DNA from: Rapana venosa
Lineage: Eukaryota; Mollusca; Gastropoda; Neogastropoda; Muricidae
DNA: 64,000 bases
NCBI GenBank assembly: GCA_028751875.1
Contig: CM054135.1
Coordinates: forward strand, 59,092,128 to 59,156,127
Reading direction: 5' to 3'
Numbering within the stretch: the first letter of the stretch is position 1; the number at the start of each line of letters is the position of its first letter. The notes beneath the pieces are model-generated. The model did not search any database, was not told the DNA's origin, and worked only from the letters and a program-made list of their open reading frames with translations. This document shows, in pieces, positions 50,201 to 60,800 of the stretch. Made by a program: the position numbers and the translations under genes.

Positions 50201-53200
50201 GGTGCCTGTACTTTGCAATATGATCACATTTGACCATTAGTGCCAACCATGTGGGGAGTACTTTTCCATCGCACATAAATATGCTGCAAGGGTAAATCTA
50301 CCCTTCATAATTGTATACGTTTTCTTTTTCTTCCTTTTTCCTTCTCTTTTCCCTCCAAATACACAGAGACTGGAAGGAATACTTACGAAACTTTCAAAGT
50401 GTGTTTCTCGTTCAGAAGAGGGTTGATCTTTGTGATGTCAGGGAAGACGATGTCGGTGCTGGTCAAGCGATCTAGCGCATAATGCATTTTCTTGAAGTGG
50501 CGCCGGTCCAGCTGAAACTGCACTTCAACCTACACATCAAAATAAACAATCATGATAAACAAATATGCCACTCAGATAGATATATATATTTTTTTCATTC
50601 CTTGGCTACAGCTCCAAGGGTCACTAATGGTAAGATTTATACATATGCAACTGTTTCTCCCCCCCCTCCTTTAGGTATCCACATTCTGACTTCAGGGATG
50701 GTATCTAAACACAACACCTATGTGCATGCTGGCTTTTTAACTGTCATCAGTTCCTACTGGCAAACAATGGCCTACTCTTCTAAAAAAGAAAAAAGGGTTT
50801 TTAACATGTGCGCAAGACGTTCTGGGTGCATTCGCACATGGGGCCTTGGTTTATAGTCCCACCCAAAGGACTTTGACATTCAGTTCGATTTTTTGGGGGG
50901 TCAAATTGGGAATTAAGGGCGAGGCCGGGAATCGAACCCAGAACCTCACAGTTTAACTTGTTGGCAGGCAAACATCTTAACCATCCTGCCACCCTCCTCC
51001 TTATTGTGACAGGACGGTAATTCGCTTATCTTCCCATGTGTTTGGAGCGACGTGTGTTACTATTTTGGGACATACCAGCAAACTATGCAGCACAATGATT
51101 CATTGGGTGGTAGTTGAAAAGCCGTCCGTTGCATACACTTTGCCTTCAGGTAAAATGTAGTATTTATGCAGCCTCTTTTTAGAGGCCACATCTTCCGTGT
51201 TCATACTGTGCTGCCGTAGCCGAGAAGATTAAATATCTCCACTCTGTTACATTATACTTATATGAAAATCATACTGCCTTAGAATTATGCCTTTTCTTTT
51301 TTTTTTTAAAACCCAAACAAAAAGGCACATATCTACTGTACAAAGCAATCACTGTTATAATTACCCCTCTACCCATTTTTAATTAAAACCTAGTCAGCTA
51401 ATAAAAAAGGGCTAATCTGCAAAAGAACACAGTGCTTGCCACATGAACTCAACCATCAAGTTCTTCATTTGAGAGAGTGAGAGAGACAAGAGGAGAGACA
51501 GAAAGACAGAGAGACAGATGGACAAACAGAGAGAGAAACTGTGGCATCACTCTGTGTGTGCCTCATTTTGTGTTGTGCATACAGCTGAAAACTGAAGTCC
51601 AGCACAAAGACTGTATCAGAGTATGCTGGACCCCAATGCTGCTGTGCAGACCGACAGCAGTAGTTTCACTTCATAATACTGGCAGATCAAGAACCCAGCT
51701 ACTGGTAAACGATTCTCCATGAACAGTGGACTTTTCCATGATATAAGCCAAACCAGTTTTGGGGGGAAAAAGTCTAATAAAAACCAAACCAACAAATGTT
51801 AAAAACCCAAAACATTATTCAACTTATTATGAACTCTGTGATTTTGCACCAACTATCAAACTAAACTGACAACCTCAAGCATATCGCATCTTGAACAAAA
51901 AGACATAAAAATAAAAAAAGAGAGATACAGACCCCCTCCCCCATCCACCCCCCCAAAATCTGACACAGAAAATTACATTATTATAGCTCATACAGACTGA
52001 TCTCTTTTTCTTAAATCTTTATCACTCACTTCCACGTTGGTCCCTGATCGCAGATTCAATTCCCGAACACAGGTAGGGGAAAGGCAGACGATGATAAAAT
52101 CTCTACCCCGAGCATCAGGAAGGACAGAGGCTTCATACACGCGGTGCTTGTTAGGAGCGTCTGTGCGGGTCAACAGCACTGACCTCACACTGTTCACAAT
52201 CAGTTTGCCAGCCCCAGTGTCTTCGCTCAAATTTTCTGTCAGAGGCAACCTCAGAAACAGTTCGTCATTCTGGTGCATGAATGTACCATGCAGATCTGTG
52301 ATGACTTGGTTGGTCACTTCTGCTGTGTTGATCAGGTTGTAGCTGCGGACAAAAATGAAGAGAAATCACATGCTTCAGTTCAAGAACACAGCCGTTATCA
52401 TTGCGGATCCTAAATCATATCAACAACAGAAGGAGACACACAGAGAGACATAGAGATATCTCCATACCTTATTATTCTGATATCATGATTTCTTCAAGTT
52501 ACTTGTACACAAGAATAAAGCTATGATGCAATAAACAACACAGCTCTTCTGGAGTTTCAGCAAATCATTTTTTATACAAGGTAGCAAACGATTCTTGCAT
52601 TAAATCATTCTTTGATACTGGCTAGCAAAATGAGAGGTTTCAGACAAGATTGGCCATCTTTAAAGAGAGAAGGGCGATTACTGTTTAGGCCAGAGGCCTT
52701 TAAATAATCCTTGCAATCAGTCATTCCTTTTCTGTTCTTTTTTTCTTCTTCTGTGAAAACAGGATTTCAGTTCTTTCACACATCCCACACCTAATCAAAC
52801 TAAACCTATCCCCAAATTTTAGGGCGGATTTTCCCATCTACAGGGGGTTTTGTTTCCTTTCCCACACAAAGACAGTCCAATTTCAAACAGCTTTTTAACC
52901 CTAGTAGCGTGGTGGTTCCCGGAATATTCCGGTAAAGGTGGGTCTAAGCTGTGTGGCGGATCCCAGAATATTCCGGGATGACGTGGGTGATCATAGTTGA
53001 AAGCTTACTTTCACTTTCAAAGGTCAGCCAATGAATGTTAAGGCCGTTGTAGGCCCGCAGAAAGGGGTGAAGGTCGTTTGACACACACAAGCAATGAAGA
53101 ATCTGATTGGTTAAGAGTGTATTTTAATTTTTTTTCCAACTAGCTGAGATCGTCTTCAACAAAAATGGCGGCCAGCGTTTGCACCAGAATTTCTTCAAGC

Positions 53201-54072
53201 GTTTTTCGAGCTTTTTTACAAAATTGACAGCGAGGAGGAGTTTTAGAGGCTGGATTTGGTTGAAATAAACAATGAGAGAGACGATGAGGTAAGGATTGTG
53301 GAATATTTTTGAAAAGCTTGGTAAAAATCGATCGGGATCGGACTGAATCGAGCGGTGCTAGTTTTGCTGGATGGACTTCTTTGCTACTCGGCAATTTCGA
53401 CGTCACAGATTGTTTTACTTTATTTTGACGCAACGAGGCTTCGAAATAACTGTTGTTGAGTCAAATCGCTATGCTGCTAAGTACTTTGCATCACATGAAA
53501 TCAAGCGATCTTTGTATTTTTGTCATAGAAAGCCACCACTTCGCACATTCCACCATGACGGTCGCGATGGCGTCGATCCTGTCGCTGAACTTTTCTGAGT
53601 ATTTGGTGACTGATAAAGCGATACAAACTCCTTATTTTTTGAAAACTAATGTCAAGAAATAGTGTTTACCTAATCATGACATTTATGCACCGCAAGAACT
53701 TTGCTTATCGTGTTAAAATTGATCCGGGGTCCTGACGGTGGAACAGTGCACACACAATTTTTGTTTTGTTTATTTTTTTTACATAATCATAAACACTACA
53801 CACTATTATAAAATTACACTCATTTAAAAGCATATTATCTGTTCTTTCCAGTGATTTATAGCTTAACACATTTAATTCAGTTTTATATATCAATATCAAG
53901 GGTTGTTTGAGCCCACCCTGCTCCAAAACAATGCTAGCCAATGTTAATTCAGCCAATAGAAGTGAGGCTTGTTGCCGTCTATTTAGCGATACTAGGGTTA
54001 AGAAAATTTGGGTGGGATAAAGCAAACACATAGATACTGGAGGCAGAAAAAAGGCAAGAAGAATAGGGAAGC

Positions 54073-54103
<31 letters not shown>

Positions 54104-54807
54104 GAGAGACAGAGAGAAAGAGAGAGATAGCAAGAGAGAGAGAGAGAGAGAAAGAGAGAAATAGCGAGAGACAGATCCTGACAGGCTTGAGAAAAAAACA
54201 CCCGCACATAAACCAAGCTAACCAGTCTTTGCTGTTCAAAGACGAAAGAGAACTGTCAACAACCACAACAAAAACAAAAAAGGACAACAAGAGGTTGACG
54301 TACGAGCTGATGAGCTTGTGACGTGTGAACTCTTCCAGCTGCAGCATCTTGTGCATCTTGTGCACGTAGTTGTGCTGGTTCAACACCTTCATGCTGTCCT
54401 GAGTTACCACCACCTCCGATGTTGGCTCTTTGTACTGCTCAAGCACACTGTCGTTCTTGTTGTGCAAGGAGCGGTAGGGAATCACTTCGCGGTTTTCCTT
54501 CGTCCAACGGTCAAAGGCCAGCTTCTGGCGCAGATCTTTCACCTGTACAAAAGAAAACATTGGTCGACAGTGAGTTATCAACTTGGTAAAGATGGGAAGG
54601 GTTTTAGCTGTTTGTTTTAGTGAGGTGAATACTGACTCGATGAATAGGAAATGTTGTGTGTGTGTGTGTATGTGTGTATTGTTTGACAGAGCTTGTGTGT
54701 GAGTATGCATGTGTTTGAGCCAGAGACTGAGAATGAGTGTGTATGCATGTATGGATACTGGTGTGTGTCAGAGTGGGTGGATAAGTCGATGTAAGGGTAC
54801 GTGTCCT

Positions 54808-54885
<78 letters not shown>

Positions 54886-57800
54886 CTGAATTTAATGTAC
54901 TTTGGCTTTGGGCCATAATACATGGTTGACATAGGAGAAATTGACAATGCCACAGGGTAGGCAAAATCCAAATAAAATACATAATACCAAACTCAATTTC
55001 AGTGAAAGAAATAATGAGGAAAATGCACAAATACATAAAAGTACATGGGTATCAAGCACAAATTCACAATATTGTGTGAGAGAGAGAGAGAGAGAAGAAG
55101 AGAAAGAGAGAGGTGTGTGTATGTGTGTTTGTATGTGTGTGCATGTGTGTGTAAGTTTGCATGCATGCATACATTCCGGCATGTATGTAAACATCAAGTG
55201 AATTGTGGTCAAATGTCTTGTTCCTATAAAATTCTCTAATACCGCTTCACTTCATGTCCCCTTTTGTGTACAGACATTCTGTGGTGGTGCAACAAAACAA
55301 TAGTGAGGCCTCCTGCCAGTCTCCTGGCATCAGCACCCCTATTCACCAGATCATGGAAGCAGAATACTTCACACTTGAATGAACCAACCTTGACTGCCTT
55401 ACCCTTACAGCTTCAAGCACAAGACACATATTAAGGCAGTGGCTACTACCATCACCAGTGTACCGCACCATATAAACTCACCTGCTCATGCACAGCCTCA
55501 TGTCCCAGCTCCACGTTCAGCTTTCTCAACAGCACAGGTTTGGTGCCAAAGTCAAAGGCCACCCACTGGCTGAAGGAACCAAACATGCCGCCCGTGAAAT
55601 GAATGTTGACACGAAAGCAGGGGTTCCCTTGCTCGTCCACATCTTCAAACTGCTCGCCTGAAGCGATCTGGTGTTTGCTGCCATCCGTGGACTGCAGGGA
55701 GAAATGCAGCCGGGCACTGTGATGCAGCAGTGCCACCCTCTCCAGAGACAGCTGAAAAATAGTTTGTTTTGCAGCACAGTCAGTGGCTGAATTGTGGAAT
55801 GATATGAAAAAATAGTTTGTTTTGCAGCACAGTCAGTGGCTGAATTGTGGAATGATATGAAAAAATAGTTTGTTTTGCAGCACAGTCAGTGGCTGAATTG
55901 TGGAATGATATGAAAAAATAGTTTGTTTTGCAGCACAGTCAGTGGCTGAATTGTGGAATGATATGAAAAAATAGTTTGTTTTGCAGCACAGTCAGTGGCT
56001 GAATTGTGGAATGATATGAAAAATAGTTCATTTTACAGCACAGTCAGTGGCTGAATTGTGGAATGATATGAAAAAATATTTCGTTTTACAGCACAGTCAG
56101 TGGCTGAATTGTGGAATGATATGAAAAAATATTTCATTTTACAGCACAGTCAGTGGCTGAATTGTGGAATGATATGAAAAAATATTTCGTTTTACAGCAC
56201 AGTCAGTGGCTGAATTGTGGAATGATATGAAAAAATATTTCATTTTACAGCACAGTCAGTGGCTGAATTGTGGAATGATATGAAAAAATATTTCATTTTA
56301 CAGCACAGTCAGTGGCTGAATTGTGGAATGATATGAAAAAATATTTCGTTTTACACACAGTCAGTGGCTGAATTGTGGAATGATATGAAAAAATATTTCA
56401 TTTTACAGCACAGTCAGTGGCTGAATTGTGGAATGATATGAAAAAATATTTCATTTTACAGCACAGTCAGTGGCTGAATTGTGGAATGATATGAAAAAAT
56501 ATTTGTTTTACAGCACAGTCAGTGGCTGAATTGTGGAATGATATGAAAAAAATTTCATTTTACAGCAGTCAGTGGCTGAATTGTGGAATGATATGAAAAA
56601 ATATTTCTTTTACATCACAGTCAGTGGCTGAATTGTGGAATGATATGAAAAAATAGTTTGTTTTCACACAGTCAGTGGCTTAATTGTGGAATGATATGAA
56701 AAAATATTTCATTTTACATCAGTCAGTGGCTGAATTGTGGAATGATATGAAAAAATAGTTTGTTTTGCATCACAGTCAGTGGCTGAATTGTGGAATGATA
56801 TGAAAAAATAGTTTGTTTTGACACCAGTCAGTGGCTAATTGTGGAATGATATGAAAAAATATTTCGATTTTACAGCAGTCAGTGGCTGATGGCAATGAGA
56901 ACAATTTTTGATTGCAAGCAAGTAAATGCGTAGAATTGTTGAATGATATGAAAAATATTGTATCCAATTGCTGAAAATGTGATATTGAAAATATCGTACA
57001 ATCCTACAGTAGGCTGAATGATGAATGATATGAAAAATGATTTCGTATTACGCACAGTCAGTGCTGAATTGTGGAATGATGAAAAATATTCGTTTTACAG
57101 CACAGTCAGTGGCTGAATTGTGAATGATATGAAAAAAATTTCATTTTACAGCACAGTCATGGCTGAATTGTGGAATGAATATGAAAAAAAATTCATTTTA
57201 CAGCACAGTCAGTGGCTGAATTGTGGAATGATATGAAAAAATATTTCGTTTTACATCACAGTCAGTGGCTGAATTGTGGAATGATATGAAAAAATATTTC
57301 GTTTTACAGCACAGTCAGTGGCTGAATTGTGGAATGATATGAAAAAATATTTCATTTTACAGCACAGTCAGTGGCTGAATTGTGGAATGATATGAAAAAA
57401 TATTTCATTTTACAGCACAGTCAGTGGCTGAATTGTGGAATGATATGAAAAAATATTTCGTTTTACATCACAGTCAGTGGCTGAATTGTGGAATGATATG
57501 AAAAAATATTTCATTTTACAGCACAGTCAGTGGCTGAATTGTGGAATGATATGAAAAAATATTTCATTTTACAGCACAGTCAGTGGCTGAATTGTGGAAT
57601 GATATGAAAAAATAGTTTGTTTTGCAGCACAGTCAGTGGCTTAATTGTGGAATGATATGAAAAAAATTTCATTTTACATCAGTCAGTGGCTGAATTGTGG
57701 AATGATATGAAAAAATATTTCGTTTTACATCACAGTCAGTGGCTGAATTGTGGAATGATATGAAAAAATATTTTGTTTTACATCACAGTCAGTGGCTGAA

Positions 57801-60800
57801 TTGTGGAATGATATGAAAAAATATTTCATTTTACAGCAGTCAGTGGCTGAATTGTGGAATGATATGAAAAAATAGTTTGTTTTGCAGCACAGTCAGTGGC
57901 TGAATTGTGGAATGATATGAAAAAATAGTTTGTTTTGCAGCACAGTCAGTGGCTTAATTGTGGAATGATATGAAAAATATTTCGTTTTACATCAGTCAGT
58001 GGCTGGCAATGCAACATTTTTATGATGCAACAAAAGAAATGCAGCTCAGGAATTGTTGAATGATATGCAAATATAATGTCATCCAATTAAAAAAACTCCT
58101 CATTATCACTATGTACAAACCTACATACAAAGAAATTCTAAGTACCACAAATGATATTAAAATATATTCAAGCAAATAAGAAAAGACATTTAATTCACCA
58201 CTATTTAATGAAAAATACATGAAATTTCTCTATCAACAATAAAACCATTCCTTTTAAGCATCAAACAAACAACATGTCAAGCCAACCAACTGTCCCATCC
58301 ACTCAAATCTACACATACAAACAGTCCACTCACTTGTGCAGAAACACTGACCAGCCAGAATAGGCTTCAGTTATTTTTGTTAGACAGCTTTAACAACAAA
58401 AGATCGAGTACCTTAGTCTTTCAGATGAGATATAAAGCCCAGGTTTTGTCTGCAACACACATTTTGCACATGCAAAAGAATCCATGGTAACATAAGAGTT
58501 GTCCCTGACAAAATTTTGTAGAAGAAAAGACAAACAAATGCGCATGCACACATGAATTTTTTTTTTTTAAAGGGTGGTGCTGCTCTTGTGGCAATGCACT
58601 CTCCCCAGGTGAACAGGCTTCATTTCACACAGAGATACCTGCCGTGACTGAAAGTGGTACACAATAAAATGAAATACCTCAGTCTTAATCGTGAAGGTCC
58701 ACACTATCACAGCATTCTTCTCCTGTCGAAATTCTTCCAACGGCTGCTTGCACTTCACCTCCACACCTGGCAACACCTCTGACATCTGAAACAGGTATGG
58801 TATACACCACTTATACTACAACATCATCCTGATAGTGAAAGTATAACTGATGATGATGATGATAAATCAAACTTCTTTTCCCAGTGTTAGATGTTATGCT
58901 CAATCATTCTTCACTGGAGGCAATACAGTGGGATACAAAATGCTGGTAACTTTCTCTTCCATTTCTGTATCCGTTTCTCTGCCATACTTACCTTTCATAC
59001 AATGTGCCCTTCTTTTATCAAAAACGAACAAAAAAATTGTATCTTAAAGTGTTCATTTCAAATCAATTTTTTCATGTTATTCCCTAGTAATATCTAAACA
59101 GACCCAAGATTCTGACAGTGTTGAAAAACAGGAATAAAATCTGTGTAGTGCACATTGGATACAGTGTGCAACAGCACCCTGACCGAATATGATAGAAATA
59201 TAAATTGCTTGTAATAAAAAAAAAAATTTAAAAGAAAGAAAATATGCAATGAAAATTACTAACATTTGTTTGTACTGAAGAAAAACCATACACATCTTTC
59301 TTTCTTTTCTTTTTTTTGGGTTCCTCAGCTAGAAGAGCCCCAAGGTTCACCAATGGCGAGATTTTTGCACATGCAGCTGCTTTTTACCAATCATTAAGGC
59401 AGCTGCATTCCGACTTCAGGTATACACAAATCTTATTTCTCTTTTTTGTTCTGAATCACTATATCAAAGAAACCAACAACAACAACAAAGAAAACAAAAA
59501 ATGCCAAACAAACAACAATGATGATCACAACCAACCAACTCTTAATACTTACGTCAACGTGAACCTGTATTTCACATACAACACTGTAACTAATCTGATT
59601 TTTTTGGTGGTCACTTTGTAGTCCATACTCACCACTGTGACTTGGGAATCTGCTGAATTATAGCACTCCAGGAGGTTGTCCATGTAGGAAAACATGTTCT
59701 GTTCTTTGGCCAGAGTCCGTTTCATCTGACGCCACTCGTAGCGCTCACGCCACTCATCCAGTTCCTCCTGGCTATGAGCGTACTTGCAAAAGTTGAACAT
59801 GTCTGGAGCATGAGAGTACTGACAGCCACCGCCATCAATGTGTCTGGAACCAAATGATGGAAAGTCTGTAGGCTGGCAGAGCAACCTTCTTCAGCCAAGT
59901 GTTCAGAATACCCCCAATATTTTTCACCAAAATGTAGACTTTCTGCTGTGTTGATTTCAAGCTGGCTAACAATCCATTGCATTGGGCACATCCTCCGAAG
60001 AGACCCACAGTCAATCACAAGAACAGCATTGCATTGGACCCCAGAAAGAAGGAGAAAAAAAGGAAGACCAAAAGCAACAAGGAGGAGGACTGTAGAAAGT
60101 GAGATGAAGGCCATGCAGCACTCCTGGGGATCAGTGACTAGGTTAGCCCAGGATAGGCAGGAATGGAAGCGCTTTGTTGCTGCCCTACACACCACTGGGT
60201 GTAATGGTTGATGATGATGACGATGAACAATCCATTGCAAGATATTTCACATTTTCTGATTAAAAATTGCAATCCTTTCCAACAGTTCTTGAATCCTAAA
60301 ATTGATCATCATCTGCTTCCAATAAAACAACAAAATTTCTTTCTTTTTTCATTGATCTTTTAACAGTAAATGCAAACTTGATTAAGCCAAAAGACATTCG
60401 CAAAAACACTTCCTTATAAAAACAACTTCCCACATCTATAACACACACTGTGGTTGTCAGGCTGCTATGCATGCACACAAAAAGCAGCAATACTTAAACC
60501 TGGACTTCAAACTCTCTCTAGCATTTAATGATCATAGTTTGAAACAAGGCAAGTGATGAGCTAGTGAAATGTACATCCACACATGGCAGTAAGCACCCTT
60601 ACCTTAATCTGCTTATGTTTCAAAAACCATCAGATGCTCACTTGTCAAGTCACTTAATGAACTCCCACTACATCCACTCTATCCACTCCCTTCAACGTAT
60701 ACAAAACTCTGCAGCTCGCCTAGTCCTCAGAAAGAACAAATCTGAACACATTACTCCTCTCTTGCGATCTTTCCACTGGTTGCCTGTGCCATAGAGAGTT

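Noticed and set aside
53140..53598. Open frames inside the piggyBac-type element as a transposase
   Set aside because: They are under 100 residues and show no DDD transposase or Cys-rich C-terminal motif.
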